The position numbers and the translations under genes are program-made. A stretch of DNA of 64,000 nt from the NCBI GenBank assembly GCA_013824085.1, contig PNNF01000007.1, positions 1-64,000 of the forward strand. Direction: 5' to 3'. Positions 35,973 through 45,252 of this stretch are shown in pieces (within the stretch, counting starts at the first letter, position 1; each line of letters begins with the position of its first letter). The stretch is from Chlorobiaceae bacterium (GTDB lineage: Bacteria; Bacteroidota; Ignavibacteria; Ignavibacteriales; Ignavibacteriaceae). The notes under the pieces were generated by a model. The model worked only from the letters and a program-made list of their open reading frames with translations. It had not been told where the DNA came from and made no database searches.

Positions 35973-37292
35973 TTATTCTATTTCCCTCTCTTTAATCTCA
36001 ATCTCATCACTCGTCAATTTGAATTGAACCATTTTTTGTTTTATTTTTTTTATTAACTCAAATTTTAATCCATTGAACGAAAAAGATTCGCCGACACTCA
36101 GAATTTTTCCTGAGCTATAAGAGATAAAACCTGCGACAGTATTGTAATCATCCGACTCTGGGAGTTCAAACAAAAATATCTCATTAAAATCATTGATTGG
36201 AATTGCGCCAAGTATTATATATGAACCATCTGGCATCTTAGAAAAATCAACTCCAAGCCCTTCATCACTCGATTTAATTTCTCCAACTATTTCGCTTAAA
36301 ATATCTTCCAAAGTAATAACACCTTCAGTTCCTCCATACTCATCTGTAACGATTGTAATTCTTTCGCCTCGCTTTTGCATCTCTTTTAAGACACCAGAGA
36401 TTGGTTTTGTTTCGGGTATAAAATATGCAGGACGAATTAAATTTTTTATCAGAACAGATTTTTTTTCAGCATACATTCTTAGCAAATCTTTTATATGAAT
36501 AATCCCAATAATGTTATCCAACGAATCGATATAAACGGGAACAAGCGTGTGACCGGTTTTTAAGATCTCGTCAAACATTTTTTCATTGTCTTCTGTCAAT
36601 TCAACTGCAACCATGTCAGTGCGTGGAATCATAATTTCGTCGGCAGTAATGTCATCAAACTCAAAAATATTTTTTATAATTTCATGCTCGGTCTTATCGA
36701 TTGCACCAGATTTAACGCCCTCTGAAATCATTACTTTAATTTCATCTTCAGTTATGTTGGGATTTAAAAATCCTGTAGTTGTCTTGAATGGAATTAAAAT
36801 AAAATTAGCCAAGCCAACAATAATTTTCGTAAGCCCAATGTTTATTTTGATAAGAACAAAAATTGTTGATACGATTTTGGGAGTAATTTTTTGTGTATAT
36901 TTTATTCCAAGCGCCTTTGGTACGAGTACACTAAAAATCCAATAAAAAATTGAAATGACGAATGCTTCAGCTATATAGATTGGTATTTGAGAAATGTGCT
37001 TAAAATTTTCGTATTGGTCAGACAAATATTGATTAAGCACAATTGCCGTAAGAAATGACGCTGTAACAAGTGATACCGTTCTACCAATTTGAAGTAGTGA
37101 ATATAAATATTCGAGTTTCTTGTGAATGGTCTCAAACTTGAGGAGAAATTTTTTATCTTTTTCAGATAGATGTTCTTCCTCATCGTTCTCTTTGAATTCT
37201 TCCTTATCGAACGTTAAGATTGCTGCTTGTGCTGCAGTCAAAAAGCCAGCGAAAACAATTAATAAAAAAATTACTAAAATCAGTTCAAACAT
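35973..37292 (-). CDS. CNNM/HlyC-CorC family membrane protein with CBS domains
   Basis: A 439-residue transporter-like protein. The N-terminal DUF21/CNNM domain has four hydrophobic helices (about 1-20, 65-85, 100-120, 145-170). Two CBS domains follow (about 205-325), recognised by DEIMIPRTDMVAVE and GGTEGVITLEDILSEIVGE. A CorC/HlyC C-terminal domain (about 345-430) ends the chain. Members are linked to magnesium and cobalt efflux and nucleotide sensing. Transcribed convergently to the ABC1 kinase and divergently to the DUF971 gene. Confidence 0.9.
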   Translation of the reverse strand: MFELILVIFLLIVFAGFLTAAQAAILTFDKEEFKENDEEEHLSEKDKKFLLKFETIHKKLEYLYSLLQIGRTVSLVTASFLTAIVLNQYLSDQYENFKHISQIPIYIAEAFVISIFYWIFSVLVPKALGIKYTQKITPKIVSTIFVLIKINIGLTKIIVGLANFILIPFKTTTGFLNPNITEDEIKVMISEGVKSGAIDKTEHEIIKNIFEFDDITADEIMIPRTDMVAVELTEDNEKMFDEILKTGHTLVPVYIDSLDNIIGIIHIKDLLRMYAEKKSVLIKNLIRPAYFIPETKPISGVLKEMQKRGERITIVTDEYGGTEGVITLEDILSEIVGEIKSSDEGLGVDFSKMPDGSYIILGAIPINDFNEIFLFELPESDDYNTVAGFISYSSGKILSVGESFSFNGLKFELIKKIKQKMVQFKLTSDEIEIKEREIE

Positions 37293-37390
37293 ATTTGATA
37301 ATAAATTAAGATAATCACAAATATAATAACTATTTTTATCAACTAAGTTGAAAGAAAATTTATAGTTTAGAGAATTGAATAATAATTTTT

Positions 37391-37729
37391 ATGATTCCTA
37401 TTAAAATAAAAGTAGAAAAAGAAAATCTATTCATCGTTTGGAATGATGAACTAGCTTCAACTATTAAATTAACTTACTTGCGAGATGAGTGTCCTTGTGC
37501 AGGTTGTAAAGGCGAAACAATTTTATTTAGAAATTATCGTCCTCCAAAATTAACTATGGCTCATCCCGAAATGTATAAAATAAAAGCTATTGAGATGGTT
37601 GGAGAATATGCAATAAAGATAAGTTGGAAAGATGAACACACTACTGGAATCTATACTTGGGACTACTTAAAGCAACTTGAGAAAGATCAAGAAACAAATA
37701 ACAGACAAAATTACAAACCATTATTATAA
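37391..37729 (+). CDS. DUF971-domain protein
   Basis: A 112-residue small protein matching DUF971 (the N-terminal domain of gamma-butyrobetaine hydroxylase-like proteins). The CPCAGC motif (RDECPCAGCKGE) contains three Cys capable of binding metal or a Fe-S cluster. The family is often tied to Fe-S or Mrp-type maturation, but no partner lies adjacent. The next gene starts only four bases downstream, so the two are probably co-transcribed. Confidence 0.8.
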   Translation: MIPIKIKVEKENLFIVWNDELASTIKLTYLRDECPCAGCKGETILFRNYRPPKLTMAHPEMYKIKAIEMVGEYAIKISWKDEHTTGIYTWDYLKQLEKDQETNNRQNYKPLL

Positions 37730-37733
37730 GTCT

Positions 37734-38492
37734 ATGACAAACAATCAATTAAAATATTACTCGTCACTGTTACAAAAAAAAATCAGAAAAACTGAGAAAA
37801 AATTTATTGTTGAAGGAAGCACATTAATTGACGACGCAATTGATAGCGGTTTCAAGTGTGAAATTATAGCTTCAACTCCACTTTATCAAGAGAACAATCC
37901 TTTGATAATCGATAAATATATCATCAATAGATTTCGCACAGAAATTATTTCGAATAAAGATTTTGAAAAACTCTCTGATGTTGAATCTCCGCAAGGAGTA
38001 GTTGGAGTATTTCATGAAAAAAATATTAACACTCAATTAACTAATGAAAAAATAATTTGTCTTGAAAGTATTTCTGATCCCGGTAACCTTGGAACAATAT
38101 TAAGAACGTGCGATTGGTTTGGATTTAATCAAATTTTACTGAGCAAAGATTGTGCAGAAATTTTTAGTCCAAAAGTTATTCGGGCTTCGGCTGGTTCGGT
38201 GTTTCATCTTGAATTCAAAATTGACGAAAACATTATTAAAACATTGAGCTATCTCAAAGGAAAAAATTATTCCGTAGTTACTGCAGATATTAAAGGCAAA
38301 AATATTTATAGCCACGAATTTGGAAATAATGTTTTGATTGTTTTCTCCAATGAAGCTAAGGGTCCAAGTGAGGAATTGCTTTCTGTAACAGATGATAGAG
38401 TTATGATTCCAAAATTTGGGAAAGCTGAATCACTTAATGTTTCGAGTGCTGCTGCAGTATTTTTATCACAGTTGAAAAGTAAGATTGGATAA
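37734..38492 (+). CDS. TrmH/SpoU-family RNA 2'-O-methyltransferase
   Basis: A 252-residue SPOUT enzyme using S-adenosylmethionine. The N-terminal substrate-binding domain is about 1-95. The SPOUT motifs are SISDPGNLGTILRTCDWFGF (motif 1), IVFSNEAKGPSEELL (motif 2, trefoil knot) and IPKFGKAESLNVSSAAAVFL (motif 3). The start ATG at 37734 is chosen since upstream in-frame codons overlap DUF971. The target (rRNA or tRNA) is not determinable by eye; it resembles the RlmB/TsnR-like group. Confidence 0.86.
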   Translation: MTNNQLKYYSSLLQKKIRKTEKKFIVEGSTLIDDAIDSGFKCEIIASTPLYQENNPLIIDKYIINRFRTEIISNKDFEKLSDVESPQGVVGVFHEKNINTQLTNEKIICLESISDPGNLGTILRTCDWFGFNQILLSKDCAEIFSPKVIRASAGSVFHLEFKIDENIIKTLSYLKGKNYSVVTADIKGKNIYSHEFGNNVLIVFSNEAKGPSEELLSVTDDRVMIPKFGKAESLNVSSAAAVFLSQLKSKIG

Positions 38493-38507
38493 TATTTTTT
38501 TCAAAGG

Positions 38508-38555
38508 TCTGATGCTTTCGGCATGATAAAAATCTAAAATCTAAAATCGTTAATC
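38508..38555. repeat. Degenerate inverted copy of the palindromic repeat unit
   Basis: The segment gatgctttcggcatgat followed by AATCTAAAATC and CGTTAATC is a decayed reverse-complement version of the ATGCC-GAA-GGCAT hairpin and its neighbour in the 52.98-53.72 kb array. It lies 16 bases past the TrmH-type stop codon. Further low-complexity (GTAATTC repeats) occurs to 38760. Confidence 0.55.
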
Positions 38556-38761
38556 CTTGTTCTAAGATCAAATTAAATCCGCAATTTTTGTTTTGTTCTT
38601 CTGGGACTTTTGGGACAAGTAGGACAATTGAATTGGATGGATTGAGAATTTTGCAATTTGATTTTCACTTAACACATTTTGTTGACCGAGCATATTGAAG
38701 CCAACGGTGGCATCATAAGAAAATCATAAATTGGTAATTCGTAATTCGTAATTCTTCAATC

Positions 38762-40099
38762 CTACAAAATCACTTTTTGCTTTCGGCTGAAAAACATTTC
38801 ATAAATAAATAAAATTCCTACGGGCAGATATTGAATCAATAAAAAGATGTTTGGTAAGTGCCACTCGCCAAAAGTTTTGGAATTAAAGATTGCATAAAAT
38901 GCTAAACTAACTGAAGCTGTCCAGACAACTCCACTCCAACGAAAATGAAAAGGTAATAGAATTGCAAACCACCCGAGATACCAAGGATGTACAGTTGGTG
39001 CTAAAATAAAAAATGAAAAAAAGATTAAATAAGTTTTTTCGATGAAACTTTTCTTACTAAAAAATATCAAAGTATAAATTCCAACGAATAAAATCAAACA
39101 TATAATTCGTGCGGTTTGATTATTTATAGTAAGCTCATAAAAAATTGTAAAGACTACACCATTGAAATACCAATGCTCAGCGAATTTTGTTAATGCCTCA
39201 AAAGGAAAAACTGAAGGGCTGATAAATGGTATATAAGTTAGTGCGAAAGTAAAAATCGGAATTATTACAAGCCAATAATATCTAAATTTAAAAAAGTTTT
39301 TTAGCAGCAATGGAACAAGAATTACAGATACAATTTTTATACTTATAGAAATTCCCAGAACAATTCCAGACAGAGCTTCTTTTTGCTTTAGATAAAAATA
39401 AACAAACAACAAAATTAATGGGAAGCCAAGCGCATCAAGGTGAGCATCAATCATAAATTGAGATAACGCCAACGGTGACAGCGCATAGACAAGAATATAT
39501 TTGATCTCAATTTTAAGTTCACGCAAAATAAGAAAGAGCAGAAACAACGTCGCTATCTCAAAGAAGAACAAGACTATCTTAAAGCCGATATAAGACTCAC
39601 CACCAATTAAGTATCCTAACAAAAACATGAGCTGCGAGACAGGCGGATAAATTGTTTTCATATTTTGAAAGTTTACCATCTTCGGAAGTAAATCAGAATG
39701 AAGAGAAACTAATGCGGAATCGCTGGGCGTGTATTGATATGGATTGATTCCGTGAGCAATCTGCTTACCGTCCCAAATGTAACGAAACACATCATCAGAG
39801 CCCGCGGGGAAAATCGGAATTAAAATTATTCGCATCAACACTGCCAATGCAAGCAATTTGAATACAAACGAATTTTCTATTTTTTCATTTCTTAAAATTG
39901 CTACTATTCCTAAAAATAAAATTGAACTAATAGTTAAGACAATTAAATAATGTAAATAGGGATTCTCAAAAATTTGTAATGACGTTGACTTTGCGAAATA
40001 ATGATAGTGATTTTTGTTGAGATAGAGCGACGAGAGCAATAAGAGAATTATTCCAGCCAGTATTGATAATAATATTTTGTAGCGTGTAATTTGTTTCAT
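38762..40099 (-). CDS. Membrane glycosyltransferase (GT87/DUF2029-like)
   Basis: A 445-residue polytopic protein with about ten hydrophobic segments. The loop SDDVFRYIWDGKQIAHGINP after the second or third helix is characteristic of polyprenol-phosphate-sugar-dependent glycosyltransferases (GT-C fold), with Asp-Asp as the likely catalytic pair. The ATG at 40099 is preferred; a TTG at 40123 would add eight residues. Probably transfers mannose or another sugar to a cell-surface glycan or lipid on the periplasmic side. It is monocistronic. Confidence 0.78.
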   Translation of the reverse strand: MKQITRYKILLSILAGIILLLLSSLYLNKNHYHYFAKSTSLQIFENPYLHYLIVLTISSILFLGIVAILRNEKIENSFVFKLLALAVLMRIILIPIFPAGSDDVFRYIWDGKQIAHGINPYQYTPSDSALVSLHSDLLPKMVNFQNMKTIYPPVSQLMFLLGYLIGGESYIGFKIVLFFFEIATLFLLFLILRELKIEIKYILVYALSPLALSQFMIDAHLDALGFPLILLFVYFYLKQKEALSGIVLGISISIKIVSVILVPLLLKNFFKFRYYWLVIIPIFTFALTYIPFISPSVFPFEALTKFAEHWYFNGVVFTIFYELTINNQTARIICLILFVGIYTLIFFSKKSFIEKTYLIFFSFFILAPTVHPWYLGWFAILLPFHFRWSGVVWTASVSLAFYAIFNSKTFGEWHLPNIFLLIQYLPVGILFIYEMFFSRKQKVIL

Positions 40100-40123
40100 T
40101 TGTTGCAGCGATATTGTATTCAA

Positions 40124-40371
40124 AAATTCCTGTGACTAAGATAAAACTTTAAAAAAATATTTCCCCAAATGATTTCGTAATAAAAGAAAATATTCGGGTT
40201 TGTTTAGGACAAATTTTTGAAATAATTTTAATCTTGAATTAGCATAATAGTTCATTCTGTGATGATAAAATATTTCCGCTTAAAGAAGTTGTGGCAATGG
40301 AATATGTTTTTATCTCTTGAGGAAGTTAGCTAAATTCAAACAGAGAAAAGTTGAATCGGTAAAAAATGATA
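40124..40371. other. AT-rich divergent spacer
   Basis: No gene is visible between the glycosyltransferase and the Nfu gene beyond the promoter candidate listed separately. It must contain the minus-strand promoter of the glycosyltransferase. Confidence 0.45.
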
Positions 40372-40403
40372 TTTGCCAAATGAAAAAACTTAATATATTT
40401 TTG
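40372..40403 (+). promoter_or_regulatory. Candidate Bacteroidota-type promoter of the nfu gene
   Basis: TTTG at 40372-40375 and TATTTTTG (fits TAnnTTTG) at 40396-40403, 20 bases apart, match the known Bacteroidota -33/-7 elements. The predicted start leaves a short leader containing AGGAG before the ATG at 40427. In DNA this AT-rich such matches arise by chance. Confidence 0.35.
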
Positions 40404-40426
40404 AAGTCTATTATTTAGGAGATTTT

Positions 40427-40969
40427 ATGTTACAAGTTATAGATGTTGAATTAACACCTAATCCACATGCGCTAAAGTTTATTCTTAATGAAAAATTGTT
40501 GAAGCATGAGACAAGGCAATTTCATAATAAAGAGGCAGCAGCTTCGGATCCATTAGCAAAAATAATTTTTGATCTTCCCGGAGTTGTTACTGTTTTTTAT
40601 ATGGATAAGTTTATCACAATAGAAAAAACTAAAGAAACGCAATGGGGACAAATTCAAAGACCGTTACTTAATTTGTTAAAAGATTTTGATACCAATGTTA
40701 TTCCACCCGAAGTAGAGCCAAAAGGTGATGACGAAAATTCGAGTGAAATGTTAAAACAGATCAATGATATTTTAAATCAGAAAGTTAGACCAGCTTTAGC
40801 ATTCGATGGCGGTGGATTGGAAATTCTTGGCTTAGAAGGATATACATTAAAAGTTCGTTATCAAGGTGCATGCGGAAGTTGTCCAAGTGCAATTAGAGGA
40901 ACGTTGACATCTATAGAGAGTTTATTAAAGAGAGATGTGAATCAAGCGATTCAAGTTATTCCAGCTTAA
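40427..40969 (+). CDS. Nfu-type Fe-S scaffold/carrier protein
   Basis: A 180-residue Fe-S cluster assembly protein. Residues of about 1-85 are the Nfu N-terminal domain (TPNPHALKFIL). The NifU-like domain at about 108-178 has the cluster-binding CXXC at Cys149/Cys152 (GACGSCPSAIRG). It transfers 4Fe-4S clusters to apo-proteins. A good AGGAG ribosome site and a promoter-like element precede it. Monocistronic. Confidence 0.92.
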   Translation: MLQVIDVELTPNPHALKFILNEKLLKHETRQFHNKEAAASDPLAKIIFDLPGVVTVFYMDKFITIEKTKETQWGQIQRPLLNLLKDFDTNVIPPEVEPKGDDENSSEMLKQINDILNQKVRPALAFDGGGLEILGLEGYTLKVRYQGACGSCPSAIRGTLTSIESLLKRDVNQAIQVIPA

Positions 40970-41089
40970 GAATTGATTTTTTTTTCTAAACAATTTTTTT
41001 GAATTCTAAAATCAATTGATTGCTCAGCAGATTTGGGTCATTATTGTTCTTACTGTTTCGATTTATCTTAACCAAATATTTTCACGTAA

Positions 41090-41605
41090 ATGAAAAAAGA
41101 AGTTAGAAAAATATTTTATACGACGGTTACTATTGATCGAATCAAGTTTAATATTTATGCAACTTCTCGTGGAATAATTAAAATTGATTTGAACAGTCCC
41201 ATCGATAAAAACTTTCCCAATAAAACTAAAGTAAACCCAGACGATCCTTTATTATTCGGTGTAGTAAAACAACTAAAAGAATACTTCGCACGAGAAAGAA
41301 AAATATTTGACGTTCCTCTCGACATTTCGGGGACGAGTTTTCAGCTTTCTGTCTGGAATCAATTGATGAGCATTCCTTATGGAAATTTGTCAAGTTACAA
41401 AATGGTTGCTTACGAAATTGGTAATGCAAATGCAGCCCGTGCAGTTGGCAGAGCAAATGGTTCTAACAAGATTCCGATAATAATTCCTTGTCACAGAGTA
41501 ATTAACCATGACGGTCAGTTAGGTGGCTATGCTTGTGGTTCAGATATTAAGCAAAAGTTATTGGAGCTTGAGGGGCTTTTCACTCTTGAAATATTTGAAG
41601 ATTGA
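41090..41605 (+). CDS. ogt: Methylated-DNA--protein-cysteine methyltransferase
   Basis: A 171-residue suicide DNA repair protein that moves the methyl group from O6-methylguanine to its own Cys134 in the motif IIPCHRVI. The DNA-binding helix-turn-helix with the Arg finger NAARAVGRANG and the Tyr in IPYGNLSSYK are present. Length matches the Ogt/Ada C-terminal type without an AraC-like domain. Confidence 0.93.
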   Translation: MKKEVRKIFYTTVTIDRIKFNIYATSRGIIKIDLNSPIDKNFPNKTKVNPDDPLLFGVVKQLKEYFARERKIFDVPLDISGTSFQLSVWNQLMSIPYGNLSSYKMVAYEIGNANAARAVGRANGSNKIPIIIPCHRVINHDGQLGGYACGSDIKQKLLELEGLFTLEIFED

Positions 41606-41733
41606 AAAAAAATGATAGAGATAAGAAGATTGATTTTTAATTATTAATAAAATTTGATGAAACAAAATTTCAGTAGATAATTAAGATAAAATAATTTCTA
41701 AATAATTTTTTTATTTAACAATCTAAACCTCTA

Positions 41734-43338
41734 TTAACTAAACTCTAACCACAAAGCGAAAACAATCAGTACAAGTAAAACTGAAAAAATAATATTTGTT
41801 CTTTTCCAAATTGGATTACTCTCAGCCTCATCTCTTTCTGGATATGCAAATGTTATTCCTCTTAGTTTATCATAAGTCGGTGGAGCGGTTGCAAGACTTA
41901 CAGCAATCAAAACGGAAGAACAGATAGCGAACAAAATTATTGCAAAATGTAAAAAATTTATTTCGGCTATGTATTGTAATGGTGCAAAATGAAGATTGCC
42001 AGATTTGTTTAATATTTCTAAAACTAATCTACTCATCCCTAAGACAAATCCAGTTATGAGCGAAGCAAGCGCACCTTTTGCATTTACTCGCTGCCAAGTA
42101 ATTCCAAAAATAAATATCGCAGCAATTGGCGGACTGATATAAGCTTGCACACTTTGTAAATAAACAAACATCTGTCCACTTACATGTTTTATCAAAGGCA
42201 CCCACAACAATCCCAACACCACGAGCAACGCAGTTGAATATCTTCCAATGCGGACTAAAGTTTTTTCAGACGCATCAGGTCTTTTTCTTTTGTAAAGATC
42301 AACTGTTATTAATGTTGAGCAAGAATTAAAAACCGCGCTCAACGAGGACATCAACGCTGCAAGCAAACCAGCAATTACAATTCCTCTTAATCCTTCAGGT
42401 AGTAAATTAGTTAGAAGAATAGGATATGCATTGTCGCCTGTAACTTCAGTTGGATACAATGCTTTTGCAATCATTCCTGGAAGAACTAAAATAAAAAGTG
42501 GTAATATTTTTAAGTAGCCGGCAAGGATAGTTCCTCTTTGTGCGTGGTCAAGATTTTTAGCGCTAAGAACTCTCTGAACAATAAATTGATCTGTACACCA
42601 ATACCAAATTCCTAAAATTGGTGCGCCGAAAATTATTCCAGTCCAAGGAAAATCGGGATGAGAAGCTGCCTTAAACATATCGAAATAATCTGCAGGAAGC
42701 CTTTCAGATAAACCAGTGAACCAACCGACTTCATTCAATCCGAGCACTGTTAACAAGACTGCACCAAAAATCAGAACAAAAGTTTGAACTACTTCTGTAT
42801 AAATTACTGCTGCAAGTCCTCCTGCAATTGTATAAATTCCTGTTGCAATAACGAGCACAATTGCTGATGTATAAAAATCCCAACCAACTACTTCCCTCAA
42901 TAAAATAGCACCTGCAAATAATGAGATAGAAATTTTTGTTAAAATATATCCAACGATTGAAATCCAACTTAGATAAACACGAGTAGCGGGAGAATATCTT
43001 TTCTCGAGAAATTCGGGCATCGTAAAGACAGAAGAGCGAAGATAAAAAGGTGCGAAGACCCAGCCGAGTAACATCAAAATAAAACAAGCCAACAATTCGA
43101 ATTGACCAACAGCAAAGCCCGATGAAGCACCTGAGCCCGCCAGCCCAATGAAATGTTCACTCGAAATATTTGTTGCAAAGAGTGAAGCGCCAATTGCTAT
43201 CCAACCAACATTTCTTCCCGCAAGGAAATAATCTTTCGATGTTTTTTCTTTTCTTGCGAAGTAGTAACCAATCGAAAAAATTATTATGAAATAAATTATG
43301 ATTGTAATTAAATCAAATGTACCAAGATATCCAGTCAT
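41734..43338 (-). CDS. Sodium:solute symporter family protein
   Basis: A 534-residue polytopic SSS-family permease with roughly 13-14 hydrophobic helices. The N-terminal segment YFLAGRNVGWIAIGASLFAT and the later ATGIYTIAGGLAAVIYTEVV are characteristic of the sugar/inositol (SGLT-like) branch. Solute probably a sugar; exact one unknown. Monocistronic and convergent to ogt. Confidence 0.9.
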   Translation of the reverse strand: MTGYLGTFDLITIIIYFIIIFSIGYYFARKEKTSKDYFLAGRNVGWIAIGASLFATNISSEHFIGLAGSGASSGFAVGQFELLACFILMLLGWVFAPFYLRSSVFTMPEFLEKRYSPATRVYLSWISIVGYILTKISISLFAGAILLREVVGWDFYTSAIVLVIATGIYTIAGGLAAVIYTEVVQTFVLIFGAVLLTVLGLNEVGWFTGLSERLPADYFDMFKAASHPDFPWTGIIFGAPILGIWYWCTDQFIVQRVLSAKNLDHAQRGTILAGYLKILPLFILVLPGMIAKALYPTEVTGDNAYPILLTNLLPEGLRGIVIAGLLAALMSSLSAVFNSCSTLITVDLYKRKRPDASEKTLVRIGRYSTALLVVLGLLWVPLIKHVSGQMFVYLQSVQAYISPPIAAIFIFGITWQRVNAKGALASLITGFVLGMSRLVLEILNKSGNLHFAPLQYIAEINFLHFAIILFAICSSVLIAVSLATAPPTYDKLRGITFAYPERDEAESNPIWKRTNIIFSVLLVLIVFALWLEFS

Positions 43339-43373
43339 ACGTATATGTTATGATTGTGAGTAACAAGTTAATT

Positions 43374-44825
43374 TCAAAAATCTAATAGAATATTTTGTGT
43401 TCTTCTTGATCTCGGATAACGACTTTTTATTCCTTCTTCAGTAACAATAGCCGTACCCCAAAAATTATCTTTATACTTAACTACATATTGTCCGCGTTTA
43501 TACTTGTCGGTTCTTATTGTTGAGCCACTAATATATTTTTTTATCTGTTCAACTGAATCAAATTCGATTATACTTTTTTTAATTTCTTTCTGAAATATTT
43601 GCGCAGCGTTTGTATGAAAAATTAAATTTCCTCTCTTTTCGATCTGACCAAATTTAGTCCCGATTCGATGAAACAATTCTAAATGGTTCTCTTCCCAATC
43701 ATCATTCACAAAAAAAATGTCATACGATTTTTTTATATACTTAAATTTTTTCAATTCATCTTTTTCAATTCCGAACATTTCGTTTACTTGATTAAAATGA
43801 TTTTCCATCTCACGATGAGAAATATATTCAACTTTATTTTCAAATCGAAAATTAATTTTATTTTCAATTGGTGAATCTATCTCGCCCGTTTTTTTTAGTT
43901 TGATTATAAAAAATCCTTCTGAGTTTACTTCCCAAGGAATAATTCTTTTTCCTTTTTTTATTTGTTCATCAAGTTGAGTTTCACCAAATTTATCAAATGC
44001 ATTATGTGAAGGGATTGGAAGTGAAATATCTTGAACTTCAACAGGAAATTTTTTTAAGATTTTATCGATAATAAATTCGTTCTCTTCAAGAGTTAGCGTG
44101 CAAGTTGAATAAACAATTTTACCACCAACTTTTAACATTTTGAGTGCAGCAAGTAGCAGCCGATATTGAAGATCAGAGAGATTGTTTGCTTTCTCAATTG
44201 ACCACCAACGATTTATTTCCCCTTTCTTTTGGATTATTCCCAATCCACTACAAGGCACATCAACTAAAATTTTATCGAACCAATTATTAAAATATTTGCT
44301 GAGAATTTCTCCTTTAAAATTTAATACTCCGTGATTTGTAAAATTCATTCTATCCAAATTATAAGCAAGAATTTTTATTCGATCAACGGCGACTTCATTA
44401 GCTATCAATGTTCCTTTGTTATTCATCAACTCGCCCAGTTGCGTAGTTTTTGAACCGGGAGCCGCACAAATGTCTAATACTCGTTCGCCTGCTTTAGGTG
44501 CTAAAATTAAGGGTGGAATCATTGACGACAAACTTTGAAGATAATAATCTCCCAAAACATGCTCGGGATAAATTGAAGTCAAATTATTTTTATCTTCAAT
44601 CAAAAGAGTATTTGGAACCGTGTCGGAAATTATGGAGATGCAGTTGTAACGTTCCCGCAAAATTTGTTGAAGTTTTTCGGGAGTAGTTTTTAGGGAATTA
44701 ACTCTAAGATAACGTTGAGGCTCAAGCGAACAATAACCAGAATATTTTTCGGCGCCAATGTTTCCATAGAGTTTAGTGATGTAATCAAAAACTTTATTGC
44801 TAATGTCTAAACTATCTCTATTCAA
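43374..44825 (-). CDS. NOL1/NOP2/Sun-family rRNA (cytosine-C5) methyltransferase
   Basis: A 483-residue RsmB/RsmF-type enzyme. The SAM motif is DICAAPGSKTTQL at 118-130. The catalytic pair is Cys192 (VDVPCSGLG) and Cys242 (YSTCTLT). A C-terminal PUA-like region follows, as in RsmF. The start is TTG at 44825, which overlaps the preceding frameshifted gene's stop codon (TTGA). The N-terminal helical region needs this start since no upstream or early ATG exists. It methylates a cytosine of 16S rRNA, by family. Confidence 0.87.
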   Translation of the reverse strand: MNRDSLDISNKVFDYITKLYGNIGAEKYSGYCSLEPQRYLRVNSLKTTPEKLQQILRERYNCISIISDTVPNTLLIEDKNNLTSIYPEHVLGDYYLQSLSSMIPPLILAPKAGERVLDICAAPGSKTTQLGELMNNKGTLIANEVAVDRIKILAYNLDRMNFTNHGVLNFKGEILSKYFNNWFDKILVDVPCSGLGIIQKKGEINRWWSIEKANNLSDLQYRLLLAALKMLKVGGKIVYSTCTLTLEENEFIIDKILKKFPVEVQDISLPIPSHNAFDKFGETQLDEQIKKGKRIIPWEVNSEGFFIIKLKKTGEIDSPIENKINFRFENKVEYISHREMENHFNQVNEMFGIEKDELKKFKYIKKSYDIFFVNDDWEENHLELFHRIGTKFGQIEKRGNLIFHTNAAQIFQKEIKKSIIEFDSVEQIKKYISGSTIRTDKYKRGQYVVKYKDNFWGTAIVTEEGIKSRYPRSRRTQNILLDF

Positions 44826-45249
44826 AAGCGAACCAAGTTTAGGATTTTTAAAATGTCACTTGTTACTTGTTGCAAATTTTTACTTTCAGGAAATTTATTT
44901 TTAAAATCTAAAGAAATTTGTTTCGATGTAGAATCAATCTCTTTATCATATTCAGCAAGAATTTTTTTTAGTTCATTTCCAGAAACTGGAATTAAAATTT
45001 TATCAGTTTTATTTCTGCTTGCGTAAACAATATATTTTGCTTCTTCATAAGAGAGTGCAAGATGAACAACTTCTCCATCGACTGTAGTAATTTCATAGTT
45101 GCCAAAAAGGTGTTCCCCAACAAAAGAACTTTGGGAGGAACTGATAATTCTGTTGTTTGAGTTGTTCCCAAATAATCTTCAGGAAAAAATTTCTTTTTAT
45201 CAGCTCTAATTTTTTTTATCCAATGAGCAATAAATTCTTTTTCTGTCAT
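44822..45249 (-). pseudogene. Hypothetical gene broken by a -1 frameshift
   Basis: The first frame from ATG 45249 encodes MTEKEFIAHWIKKIRADKKK and continues to VPPKVLLLG, then runs into noise and stops at 44992. After the run of four C at 45115-45118 (GGGG on the coding strand), a second frame continues with EHLFGNYEITTVDGEVVHLA and goes to LNLVRF and a stop at 44822-44824. One extra G would restore a single frame of about 142 residues. Its stop overlaps the NOP2 start and its start is 3 bases after BshA stop, so it lies in the same operon. Sequencing error in a homopolymer is possible. The family is unknown. Confidence 0.75.
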
Positions 45250-45252
45250 CGA

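Noticed and set aside
38493-38761. Remnant of an insertion sequence
   Set aside because: Only low-complexity repeats and a decayed palindrome are visible, with no transposase fragment.
44992-45249. Separate 85-residue gene
   Set aside because: Only the first half looks coding. The second half in another frame clearly continues the protein, so it is treated as one frameshifted gene.
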